Origin: Sulfurospirillum sp. UBA4058
GTDB lineage: Bacteria; Campylobacterota; Campylobacteria; Campylobacterales; Sulfurospirillaceae
NCBI GenBank assembly: GCA_002382085.1
Contig: DFZK01000008.1
Span: 20,405 to 41,362, forward strand
DNA length: 20,958 bases
Reading direction: 5' to 3'
Positions 14,292-20,958 of the stretch are shown one piece after another. A program made the translations under genes and the position numbers. Each line of letters begins with the position of its first letter. The first letter of the stretch is position 1. The notes beneath the pieces were generated by a model. That model was not told the DNA's origin and did not search any database. It was given only the letters and a program-made list of their open reading frames with translations.

Positions 14292-15830
14292 ATGGAAGAA
14301 GCTTCTGCGCTTTCCAACGTCAAACATGCCAAATGCGCAACGTTTTACGCCAATAAAGCATATCGCGTCGATGTCGAGTCAACGTTTGTGCGAGCACTTC
14401 CGGGATTCTCTATCGTCGGACTCGCCGACACCGCCATCTTGGAGTCTCGCGAACGCATAAAATCGGCACTCTCCAGTATCGACTTTCACTTTCCTGCACA
14501 AAAAATTACCGTCAATCTTTCGCCTTCCGACCTCAAAAAAGAGGGTAGCCACTTCGACTTGGTCATCGCTTTATTGATTGCAACACAGAAAGAACGCTTT
14601 ACATGTAAAGATTTTTTCATCTTCGGAGAGCTGGGTTTAGACGGTAGAGTCAAAAAGAGCAATGCCATCTTTCCGATCGTTTTATCACTTGCGTCACAGC
14701 AAAAAGACCTTCACGTTTTGGTTCCCAACGAACTTTTAAGTAAAATAGCTCATATTCCGGGTATTCACGCCTTTGGCGTTGAAACGCTTTACGATGCCCT
14801 TCTTTTTTTCAAAGAAAAACGTTTTGAGCAAGATACGTCGGTTACCAACGACTCTTTTTTATGCGAGCATCGTATGAGCATTCACGGTAAAGAGTATTTC
14901 TACGAGACGCGTTTTCCACTCGATTTTAGCGATGTATTGGGACAACACCGCGCCAAACGCGCGCTGACGATCGCCGCTGCCGGGATGCACAATTTTCTCA
15001 TGGAAGGTAGCCCCGGATGCGGAAAAAGTATGAGCATTAAACGTTTACGCTATATTTTACCGCCGCTTAGCATCGAAGAGATTTTAGAATCCAACGCATA
15101 TGCCTCTTTGGAAAACGAAGAGACGGCCCTTTGCGCACTTCGCCCTTTTCGCTCGCCCCATCACACCTCTTCGCGTCCTTCCATTTTCGGAGGAGGCTCG
15201 TTACAAAGTAAAGCCGGAGAAGTCGCGTTAGCGCATAACGGTATTTTATTTTTTGATGAATTTCCCAACTTTTCTAAAACGGTTTTAGAGAGTCTTCGAG
15301 AACCTTTGGAAGACCATCGCGTCTTGATTTCGCGCGTCAACACAAAAGTCAGTTATGTCACCAAGTTCCTCTTTGCCGCCGCGCAAAACCCGTGTCCGTG
15401 CGGAAATTTGCTCAGTCGCACGCACGAATGTCGTTGCAGCGAAGCGGAAATCGCTCGCTATAAAAATCGCATTTCAGAACCCATTATGGATCGACTCGAT
15501 TTGTACGTTCAAATGAGTGAAGAGCACTCAAAAGAGAATGGATTGAGCTCTTCGGAGATGTTCCAGCAGGTTTTAAATGCTTTTAAAATGCAAAAAGAAC
15601 GCGGACAAGAAGAGCTAAACGGTAAGCTTTCCGAAGCCGAAACAATGCGACATTGCCTTTTAGACGATGAAGCAAAAGCCGGTTTGGAAACGGCAAGGGA
15701 GCGTTTAGGACTTTCGGCCAGAAGCTTGCACAAGGTCTTACGCGTCGCACGCACGATTGCCGATTTGGCGCAAGCTCGACTTATTGCCAAAGAACATATG
15801 GTCGAAGCGTTAAGTTTTCGCAAACGTTAG
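14292..15830 (+). CDS. comM: YifB/ComM family Mg chelatase-like AAA ATPase
   Basis: A 512-aa protein. ATG 14292, two bases after the def stop, is chosen over an in-frame ATG inside def. An N-terminal Lon-like 'ChlI' domain (about 10-170) includes ALPGFSIVGLADTAILESRERIKSAL and FDLVIALLIA. A central Mg-chelatase-type AAA+ domain has Walker A GSPGCGKS (239-246), the HHTSSRPSIFGGG segment, Walker B ILFFDEFPNF, and the cysteine-rich AAAQNPCPCGNLLSRTHECRCS. ComM helicases promote branch migration during natural transformation in other bacteria; that role here is inference. The presence of an uptake-like motif within the gene (14598-14609) is worth noting. Confidence 0.93.
   Translation: MEEASALSNVKHAKCATFYANKAYRVDVESTFVRALPGFSIVGLADTAILESRERIKSALSSIDFHFPAQKITVNLSPSDLKKEGSHFDLVIALLIATQKERFTCKDFFIFGELGLDGRVKKSNAIFPIVLSLASQQKDLHVLVPNELLSKIAHIPGIHAFGVETLYDALLFFKEKRFEQDTSVTNDSFLCEHRMSIHGKEYFYETRFPLDFSDVLGQHRAKRALTIAAAGMHNFLMEGSPGCGKSMSIKRLRYILPPLSIEEILESNAYASLENEETALCALRPFRSPHHTSSRPSIFGGGSLQSKAGEVALAHNGILFFDEFPNFSKTVLESLREPLEDHRVLISRVNTKVSYVTKFLFAAAQNPCPCGNLLSRTHECRCSEAEIARYKNRISEPIMDRLDLYVQMSEEHSKENGLSSSEMFQQVLNAFKMQKERGQEELNGKLSEAETMRHCLLDDEAKAGLETARERLGLSARSLHKVLRVARTIADLAQARLIAKEHMVEALSFRKR
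14598..14613 (+). repeat. Exact copy of dispersed palindromic motif inside comM
   Basis: TTTACATGTAAAGATT lies within comM as codons TTT-ACA-TGT-AAA-GAT (F103-T-C-K-D107). This is the full 16-base directional consensus. The reading frame differs from the moaE copy. Confidence 0.75.
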
Positions 15831-15838
15831 GAGAAACC

Positions 15839-17233
15839 ATGCGCTATATTTACGAAAAAACGGATTTTTTAGATACGCGTTGCTACGACGAGTTTGCGCT
15901 TTGTTCCGAAATTTTAATGGAACACGCGGGTTTAGCGCTTGCGAAAGCGGTGCAAAAGAGATTGCCGTGGAATAAAAAAGCGTTGTTTATCTGCGGAAGC
16001 GGGCATAACGGCGCGGACGGTATCGTAGCGGCACGACTGCTTCACGGTATGCACGACGTAGCAATTTTTTGTCCTTTCGATCTTAAAGCACCGCTTGCAC
16101 GCCTACAATACGAACGTGCGCAAAAACTAGGCGTACCCGTCGTTTCGGAGCTAATCGAAGCCGACGTTTACGTCGACGCACTTTTCGGAGCCGGACTCAA
16201 TCGTCCTCTAGACGCACCTACATGTCGGCTTTTAGACACCGTCAACGCTCAAAAAGGTTACAAAATCGCTTGCGATATTCCAAGCGGCATTCAAAGTAAC
16301 CTTGCTTTAAGCAATACCCTCTTTCGTGCCGACGAAACCGTAACGATGGGCGCATTAAAGCTTGCGCTTCTGCACGATAACGTTAAAGACGTCGTAGGGA
16401 AGATTAAAGTTGCGTCCTTAGGCATTGCTCATACGCTTTACGATGTACCGAGTCCTTACGTTTTGGTACAGAAAAAAGATTTGAGGTTGCCGTTTCGCCG
16501 CTCAAAAAATAGCAATAAAGGCACGTTCGGTCATGTCGCAATCCTACAAGGCTCTAAAGAAGGGGCGGCGCGGCTTGCGGGTATGGGAGCGTTTCATTTC
16601 GGTGCCGGCTTGGTGACCTTGGTCGGTGATAAACCGAAAAAACTGCCCGTTTATTTGATGCACGAATCTTCCATACCGCACAACGCCAACGTTGTCGTTG
16701 CGGGCATGGGATTGGTCGATTTTGATGCCGCAACGATCGGCAAACGGCTGCTAGATAATGATCTTCCGCTCGTCATCGATGCCTCGTTATCCTATCATCC
16801 TTTAATTCAAGAGATCGTCGCGTCTTGCAAACCCGTTGTGTTAACGCCGCATCCCAAAGAATTTAGTGCTCTTTTAAAACAGCTCTGCAACGAAGAAGCC
16901 GACGTCGAGAAGATTCAATCGAACCGTTTTGCTTACGCAAAAATGTTTAGCGAGTGTTTTCAACATATCGTCTTAGTTCTCAAAGGCGCAAACACGATTA
17001 TCGCTTACCAAGGCGAACTTTTTATTAACGCGTACGGAAAGCCTTCTTTAGCCAAAGGCGGGAGCGGCGACGTACTTGCGGGCATGATCGGAGCACTTAT
17101 CGCACAAGGTTATGCACTCAAAGACGCGGCTATTCAGGCCTCTTTAGCCCATGCGCTCGTCTCACGAAAACTTACATGTAACAATTTTGCCCTCACTCCG
17201 ATCGACATTTGTAAAGGTCTTAAATGGTTATAA
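15839..17233 (+). CDS. nnrD: Bifunctional NAD(P)H-hydrate epimerase / ADP-dependent NAD(P)H-hydrate dehydratase
   Basis: A 464-aa two-domain metabolite-repair enzyme that restores damaged NADH and NADPH hydrates. The N-terminal YjeF_N epimerase domain (about 1-205) has the phosphate-binding stretch GSGHNGADGIVAARLL (53-68) and DIPSGI (146-151). The C-terminal ribokinase-like dehydratase domain (about 222-464) has KGTFGHVAILQGS (227-239), LTPHPKEF (335-342), LKGANTIIA (381-389) and AKGGSGDVLAGMIGAL (405-420) with the nucleotide-binding GGSGD. Canonical epimerases read G.GNNGGDG; here it is GHNGADG, a variant at two positions. It follows comM by 8 nt (AGGAG site) and overlaps purN by 10 nt. Confidence 0.93.
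   Translation: MRYIYEKTDFLDTRCYDEFALCSEILMEHAGLALAKAVQKRLPWNKKALFICGSGHNGADGIVAARLLHGMHDVAIFCPFDLKAPLARLQYERAQKLGVPVVSELIEADVYVDALFGAGLNRPLDAPTCRLLDTVNAQKGYKIACDIPSGIQSNLALSNTLFRADETVTMGALKLALLHDNVKDVVGKIKVASLGIAHTLYDVPSPYVLVQKKDLRLPFRRSKNSNKGTFGHVAILQGSKEGAARLAGMGAFHFGAGLVTLVGDKPKKLPVYLMHESSIPHNANVVVAGMGLVDFDAATIGKRLLDNDLPLVIDASLSYHPLIQEIVASCKPVVLTPHPKEFSALLKQLCNEEADVEKIQSNRFAYAKMFSECFQHIVLVLKGANTIIAYQGELFINAYGKPSLAKGGSGDVLAGMIGALIAQGYALKDAAIQASLAHALVSRKLTCNNFALTPIDICKGLKWL
17172..17181 (+). repeat. Near copy of dispersed palindromic motif inside nnrD
   Basis: TTACATGTAA is a 10-bp perfect palindrome encoding part of KLTCNN (codons ACA-TGT-AAC). It keeps the core but lacks the outer T/A pair and the GATT flank. 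A weaker ACATGT with no flanking match is at 16220-16225 in the same gene. Confidence 0.45.
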
Positions 17234-17814
17234 GAAAAATTGCGATCCTCTTTAGCGGTACGGGGAGCAACCTCGAAAAACTCCTTGCCGATTTGCACGG
17301 CAAAACATTTCAGCACTGTCGTATCGAAGTAGTGACGACGATTTGTAACCGTCCCGATGCCGAGGGCATTGAAAAATCTCGCCGGTACGGAATTGAACCG
17401 CTGATTATCGACCATATGCACTATGCTAATCGCGAAGCGTTCGATGAAGCACTCGTGCGCGCTATTCGTGCCAGCGGTGCCGAATTAACCGTTCTAGCAG
17501 GCTTTATGCGCCTTTTAACGCCCGTTTTTACGCAAAATATTAAAGCTCTCAATTTGCACCCCTCTTTGCTTCCGCTTTTTAAGGGAGGCAATGCTATAAA
17601 GGAGAGCTTTGATTCGCCGATGAAGGTTGCCGGCATTAGCGTGCATTACGTTAATGAGGAGCTTGACGGCGGTGAAATCATTGCGCAACGCTGTTTTGAG
17701 AAAACGGAAGGGATGAGTTTTGAAGCGTTTGAAGCCAAAATTCACGCTTTAGAGCATGATCTGCTTCCTCTAACCGTCAAAAATTTATTGGATAGGACAC
17801 ACCATGAATCATGA
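17224..17814 (+). CDS. purN: Phosphoribosylglycinamide formyltransferase
   Basis: A 196-aa GAR transformylase of de novo purine synthesis, using 10-formyl-THF. FSGTGSNLEKLL (10-21) is the phosphate-binding loop. The catalytic residues are N110 and H112 (LNLHPSLLPLFKG) and D148 (HYVNEELDGGEIIAQ), matching N106/H108/D144 of the E. coli enzyme. The start lies inside the 3' end of the preceding gene (10-nt overlap) and the stop lies inside thiG (11-nt overlap), indicating tight coupling. It shares folate one-carbon chemistry with def substrates and with folE nearby, though the neighbourhood may be coincidental. Confidence 0.95.
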   Translation: MVIRKIAILFSGTGSNLEKLLADLHGKTFQHCRIEVVTTICNRPDAEGIEKSRRYGIEPLIIDHMHYANREAFDEALVRAIRASGAELTVLAGFMRLLTPVFTQNIKALNLHPSLLPLFKGGNAIKESFDSPMKVAGISVHYVNEELDGGEIIAQRCFEKTEGMSFEAFEAKIHALEHDLLPLTVKNLLDRTHHES

Positions 17815-18598
17815 TACTTTAAAAGTAGGAAATATTGAATTTTCAAGTCGCTTAATCGTCGGAAGCGGAAAATACCCCGATTTTCAAACCACGAAAGACG
17901 CCACGCTTGCCAGTGGCTCAAAGTTGATTACGGTCGCCGTTCGCCGCGTCAATATTACCAATCCTAACGAAGAAAACTTATTGGATTATTTCAAAGGCAC
18001 GGACATCAAACTCCTCCCAAACTCCGCAGGCTGTACGAATGCCGAAGATGCGATCACGCTTTTTAGGATGGTGCGGGAAGCTACGGGAATCGATCTCATT
18101 AAGCTCGAAGTCATCGGCGATACGGCAAAAACGCTTTATCCCGACGTCATGGAAACGCTCAAAGCGTGCGAAGTTTTAGCAAAAGACGGTTTTACGATTA
18201 TGACCTATACCAATGATGATCCGATCATGGCAAAACGCTTGGAAAATGCCGGAAGTGCGGCGGTAATGCCCTTAGCATCGCCGATAGGTAGCGGTCTTGG
18301 TATCCAAAACCGTTACAACGTTCTTTTTATTAAAGAAGCCGTGAGTATTCCCGTCATCGTCGATGCGGGTATCGGATGCGCCAGCGATGCGGCAATTGCA
18401 ATGGAAATCGGCGCAGACGGCGTTTTGACGAATACGGCGATCGCTCAAGCTAAAAACCCGATTTTAATGGCGGAAGCTATGAAATATGCCGTATTGGCGG
18501 GACGTGCAAGCTACCTCGCCGGTCGTATCGCTAAAAAACCGTTTGCAACGGCAAGTTCGCCCACCGAAGGTCTCATAGAATTTTCTCCCAAAGCTTAA
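17804..18598 (+). CDS. thiG: Thiazole synthase ThiG
   Basis: A 264-aa TIM-barrel enzyme forming the thiazole phosphate of thiamine from DXP, dehydroglycine and ThiS-thiocarboxylate. The Schiff-base lysine is K100 in LIKLEVIGD. Other landmarks are FSSRLIVGSGKYPDF (13-27), LPNSAGC (71-77), MPLASPIGSGLGIQN, and VDAGIGCASDAAIAMEIGADGVLTNTAIAQAKNP. DAGIGCASD replaces the commoner DAGIGTPSD. Its ATG overlaps the end of purN. No thiS, thiF or thiH is visible in the window, so the sulfur carrier must be encoded elsewhere. Confidence 0.96.
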   Translation: MNHDTLKVGNIEFSSRLIVGSGKYPDFQTTKDATLASGSKLITVAVRRVNITNPNEENLLDYFKGTDIKLLPNSAGCTNAEDAITLFRMVREATGIDLIKLEVIGDTAKTLYPDVMETLKACEVLAKDGFTIMTYTNDDPIMAKRLENAGSAAVMPLASPIGSGLGIQNRYNVLFIKEAVSIPVIVDAGIGCASDAAIAMEIGADGVLTNTAIAQAKNPILMAEAMKYAVLAGRASYLAGRIAKKPFATASSPTEGLIEFSPKA

Positions 18599-18607
18599 TC
18601 TTTTAGC

Positions 18608-18636
18608 TTGACAAAAGGCTGGAATTTGGCTAGAAT
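18608..18636 (+). promoter_or_regulatory. Strong sigma70 promoter of the tRNA cluster
   Basis: TTGACA (18608-18613), a 17-bp spacer and TAGAAT (18631-18636) make the best -35/-10 promoter in the window, about 36 nt upstream of the tRNA-Pro gene, as expected of stable-RNA operons. An imperfect inverted repeat (18617-18626 with 18634-18643) overlaps the -10 region. Confidence 0.75.
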
Positions 18637-18672
18637 TTCAGCCTTAAAAAGACCAGTTTGGTTTTTAAACGT

Positions 18673-18749
18673 CGGGGCGTAGCGCAGCCTGGTAGCGCAC
18701 CTGGTTTGGGACCAGGGGGTCGAAGGTTCGAATCCTTTCGCCCCGACCA
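18673..18749 (+). tRNA. tRNA-Pro (UGG)
   Basis: A 77-nt cloverleaf. The acceptor stem pairs CGGGGCG with CGCCCCG, and the anticodon loop is TTTGGGA with anticodon TGG. The T-loop is GGTTCGAATCC and the CCA is encoded. Confidence 0.95.
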
Positions 18750-18771
18750 TGTAAAAAATGATAAAAATGAT

Positions 18772-18849
18772 GGTGGGCGTAGCTCAGTCGGTTAGAGCAT
18801 CAGGTTGTGGTTCTGAGGGTCGTGGGTTCGATCCCCATCGCCCACCCCA
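18772..18849 (+). tRNA. tRNA-His (GUG)
   Basis: A cloverleaf with acceptor GTGGGCG/CGCCCAC and anticodon loop TTGTGGT (GTG). The extra G at -1 (18772) faces C73, the histidine identity pair. CCA is encoded at 18847-18849. Confidence 0.95.
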
Positions 18850-18871
18850 TTATTTTTAAAGTGCAGTTTAT

Positions 18872-18948
18872 GCGCTCGTAGCTCAATTGGATAGAGCAAC
18901 GGACTTCGGATCCGTAGGTTGTAGGTTCGACTCCTTTCGAGCGCACCA
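18872..18948 (+). tRNA. tRNA-Arg (UCG)
   Basis: A 77-nt cloverleaf with acceptor GCGCTCG/CGAGCGC and anticodon loop CTTCGGA (TCG). CCA is encoded. Confidence 0.93.
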
Positions 18949-18966
18949 CCTTAAAGCCGAGACTTT

Positions 18967-19043
<77 letters not shown>

Positions 19044-19058
19044 CCTTAATACTTATGT

Positions 19059-19143
19059 GCGGATATGGTGAAATTGGTAGACACGCCAGACTTAGGATCT
19101 GGTGCCGAGAGGCGTGGGAGTTCGAGTCTCTTTATCCGCACCA
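19059..19143 (+). tRNA. tRNA-Leu (UAG)
   Basis: An 85-nt type II tRNA with a long variable arm (TGCCGAGAGGCGT region), acceptor GCGGATA/TATCCGC, anticodon loop CTTAGGA (TAG) and encoded CCA. It is last in the cluster. AT-rich foreign-looking DNA starts right after it, so it is a likely integration site. Confidence 0.95.
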
Positions 19144-19205
19144 TCCCTTTTTAGGGACTTTCAAACAAAAAATCAAAAATCTTTTTTATTTTACAAATCA
19201 CAAAA

Positions 19206-19226
19206 GTACACATTAGGGTACACATT
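19206..19226 (+). repeat. Direct repeat GTACACATT x2 just downstream of tRNA-Leu
   Basis: GTACACATT at 19206-19214 and again at 19218-19226, a 12-bp period, 63 nt after the tRNA end. Short direct repeats of GTACAC type beside a tRNA are what tyrosine-integrase arm sites look like at island edges. No integrase gene is seen in the window, so this is inference. Confidence 0.45.
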
Positions 19227-19250
19227 TTGTTTTTTACTCTTCATATATTA

Positions 19251-19282
19251 TTTTGCTAGAATACTAATTGATTATCCAATTA
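19251..19282 (+). promoter_or_regulatory. Putative promoter and inverted repeat of the AT-rich gene
   Basis: TTTTGCTAGAAT (19251-19262) is a good extended -10 of this phylum. A 6-bp inverted repeat, TAATTG at 19265-19270 and CAATTA at 19277-19282, lies at the expected transcription start and could be an operator. A TAGGAA ribosome-binding site at 19281-19286 serves the ATG at 19297. The 153 nt between tRNA-Leu and this ATG hold no other gene. Confidence 0.5.
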
Positions 19283-19296
19283 GGAATATTTATAGC

Positions 19297-20907
19297 ATGG
19301 ACAATAATTACCCAACCACTAATATTTCTTCACATAACGTAGCACCTATTCAACATTCTAATGCAATTCGTGGTGAAGTTCTCCCACCAATTGATGAAAA
19401 ACAAATCAATCGATATTTTGATCAAGCTGAATCAGTTTTAACTAGATATTGGGCTTTAGAAAAAGAATTGCATTCTGCACGCATTAATGAAGAAAAAAAA
19501 ATATTTGAGCTTGCTTGTGAAAAACGAAAAATTTTACAACTACAGCAAGATGCTTTAAACTATATCAATAGTTCAGGTTTATGTTTATGGAAAAATTTGA
19601 AAAATAATCAAATATTTTTTAAATCAAATGTACAAAGTGAACCCATATATGGAAGTCAAGAAAAAATTAGTACATATTTAAGCGAAAAATTTGGAAGAAA
19701 AATCAAAATTGTTTTTGATTTTGACAAAATAGATAGTAATCCAGTTGTAAATGATACTATATACATATTTACTTGTGGAATGACTACTATAGATGATGAA
19801 GTATATCATCCAGAATTTTTTTCTATTCATAATCCAGGTTTTAACCAGTTTATGCCATATGATTTTTTTCAAGAAGGAACACAAATATTTAGAAATCTTT
19901 TTCAACCTACTAACTATTTACTTCAGAAGTTTTTCTATTTTAAACATCCTTTACAAAATAGTATTATTCATGATTTTATTTTTCAAATGGTTGGTGAAAA
20001 TAATAAAACATCGAATTACATTATAGATTGGTTGGCTTCCTTCTATCAAACGATGAAAAAACCTCCAACCCTTTTGATTTTCATAGGTGATAAAAAAGTT
20101 AGTAATGAAATTTTCATTGAAGAAATTCTCAAACCAATATTTGGAGCTAAAAACTTTCTGATGATAGACAAAAAAATTTTAGAAACACAAAACAATAAAG
20201 AATTTTGCAATAGGCTCTTCTATCATATTGATGAAACATTTAGTAAAGAAGAACAAAATCTTCTTGAAGATCTGAAGAAATATATAAAAAGGATGTTATT
20301 TCAAAACTTAAACGAACAAGTCGTCCATGGACAAGCACTTATTACCTCTGATAATCCATATCCTTTTGTTAAAGACTTCTATAGTAAGTGCGTTGTAATA
20401 GAAATACAATACTTACAAAAAATATTAGAAAAGCTATCACTTGCAGATTCTCTTGAACTTTCGATACAAATACAAAATGATTTGGGAAATTTTTCACATC
20501 TCCTTAAAGCTCATTTCGTATCGATATTTTCAACATTCCAAGCTATTGATACAAAACAAAAAACAGACCTTCAGAAGACAGAAAGAGATAAATTTCTCGA
20601 GTTTATTGAAGCATTAGAGAAAAAGGATCTTACTTTTTTTGACAAAGTAAAATATGAGAATTCTGAAGCATATGAAGATTTAGTACAATTTTTTACTGAA
20701 GACTTGATCAAGCAGTCTGATTTATATATTTATATTAATATCTTGTACAAAGAATACTGCTTTACAGACAATAAAACACTTATTCCAAAACTGAAAGAAT
20801 TATCTCCTATTTTTAAACAAGAAGCGAAGAATAGAATTAAAAATGTGAAAACATATAAATTATCAAATTATGAAGAGCTTCCTATTGCTGAAAATGAAAA
20901 TCTTTGA
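19297..20907 (+). CDS. Island protein resembling D5/SF3-type helicase with a lost Walker A motif
   Basis: A 536-aa protein in very AT-rich DNA unlike the rest of the window. The frame is open back into tRNA-Leu, but the ATG at 19297 is chosen for its upstream AGGAA and promoter. Residues 32-90 are charged and helical, probably coiled coil. The middle resembles the D5/DUF5906 (superfamily 3) helicase core of phages and satellites: NYIIDWLASFYQTMKKPPTLLIFIG (240-264), a Walker B-like LFYHIDE (307-313), and a motif C-like ALITSDNPYPF (348-358). Where Walker A (GxxGxGKS/T) should be it reads GDKKVSNE (264-271), so ATP binding is probably lost. The C-terminal third is helical and not recognised. 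No primase domain is evident. The assignment is tentative. Confidence 0.55.
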   Translation: MDNNYPTTNISSHNVAPIQHSNAIRGEVLPPIDEKQINRYFDQAESVLTRYWALEKELHSARINEEKKIFELACEKRKILQLQQDALNYINSSGLCLWKNLKNNQIFFKSNVQSEPIYGSQEKISTYLSEKFGRKIKIVFDFDKIDSNPVVNDTIYIFTCGMTTIDDEVYHPEFFSIHNPGFNQFMPYDFFQEGTQIFRNLFQPTNYLLQKFFYFKHPLQNSIIHDFIFQMVGENNKTSNYIIDWLASFYQTMKKPPTLLIFIGDKKVSNEIFIEEILKPIFGAKNFLMIDKKILETQNNKEFCNRLFYHIDETFSKEEQNLLEDLKKYIKRMLFQNLNEQVVHGQALITSDNPYPFVKDFYSKCVVIEIQYLQKILEKLSLADSLELSIQIQNDLGNFSHLLKAHFVSIFSTFQAIDTKQKTDLQKTERDKFLEFIEALEKKDLTFFDKVKYENSEAYEDLVQFFTEDLIKQSDLYIYINILYKEYCFTDNKTLIPKLKELSPIFKQEAKNRIKNVKTYKLSNYEELPIAENENL

Positions 20908-20933
20908 TTATTATTTTATAGTTTTTTATAATA

Positions 20934-20958
20934 CCATAAACTAGCCATAAACTAGCCA
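20934..20958 (+). repeat. 11-bp tandem repeat (CCATAAACTAG) truncated by window end
   Basis: CCATAAACTAG occurs at 20934-20944 and 20945-20955, and a third unit starts (CCA) at the last base of the window. Copies are identical. The array continues outside, so its length is unknown. It lies 26 nt after the AT-rich gene's stop. Confidence 0.7.

Noticed and set aside
19144..19157. Small hairpin TCCCT-TTTT-AGGGA as tRNA operon terminator
   Set aside because: It has only a 5-bp stem and no following T-run; too weak to call.
19102..19296. N-terminal extension of the last gene starting inside tRNA-Leu
   Set aside because: It would overlap a tRNA gene and promoter-like DNA; the ATG at 19297 has a ribosome-binding site and a -10 box upstream.
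20934..20958. CRISPR array at the window end
   Set aside because: The 11-bp units are directly abutting with no spacers and no cas gene is visible.

Overview
The window looks like chromosome of a Campylobacterota (epsilonproteobacterial) organism, most like Sulfurospirillum or a close relative. This is inferred from protein style, from the NIF-type NifS/NifU pair used as a housekeeping Fe-S system, from the fliI-folE / tig-clpP-def neighbourhood known from Campylobacter relatives, and from promoters with a good -10 box and weak -35. No database search was possible. Most of the window is compact core genome of moderate GC; only the last 1.8 kb is strikingly AT-rich and foreign in character.

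Layout. Positions 1-2076 hold the 3' part of a periplasmic Fe-siderophore/cobalamin-type binding protein, then (minus strand) a GNAT acetyltransferase and a Crp/Fnr-family regulator. A methyl-accepting chemotaxis protein follows on the plus strand (2268-3872), then a small RelE-like toxin-antitoxin pair on the minus strand (3951-4428). From 4537 to 8683 the minus strand carries nifS-nifU and moaD-moaE-moeA: cysteine desulfurase and Fe-S scaffold, then molybdopterin synthase small and large subunits and molybdenum insertion. These are linked by sulfur mobilisation. Upstream on the same strand lie folE and fliI (8779-10658).

Divergent from folE is a tightly packed plus-strand run: tig, clpP, a GGDEF-like gene with a degenerate active site, def, comM (yifB), the bifunctional NAD(P)H-hydrate repair gene, purN and thiG. 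Many junctions overlap (TAATG, ATGA or about 10 nt), suggesting translational coupling. A strong sigma70 promoter then drives five tRNA genes: Pro(UGG), His(GUG), Arg(UCG), Arg(UCU) and Leu(UAG).

Right after tRNA-Leu comes AT-rich DNA: a direct repeat pair, its own promoter, a 536-aa protein resembling a D5/SF3-type helicase whose Walker A motif is destroyed, and an 11-bp tandem repeat running off the window end. This is probably the left edge of an integrated element.

The most unusual signal is a dispersed palindromic word, TTTACATGTAAA, usually followed by GATT on one side. Four exact 12-mers and three near copies occur in this window, inside genes (in different reading frames) and between them. 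It behaves like a DNA-level signal rather than a protein or single-operon feature.
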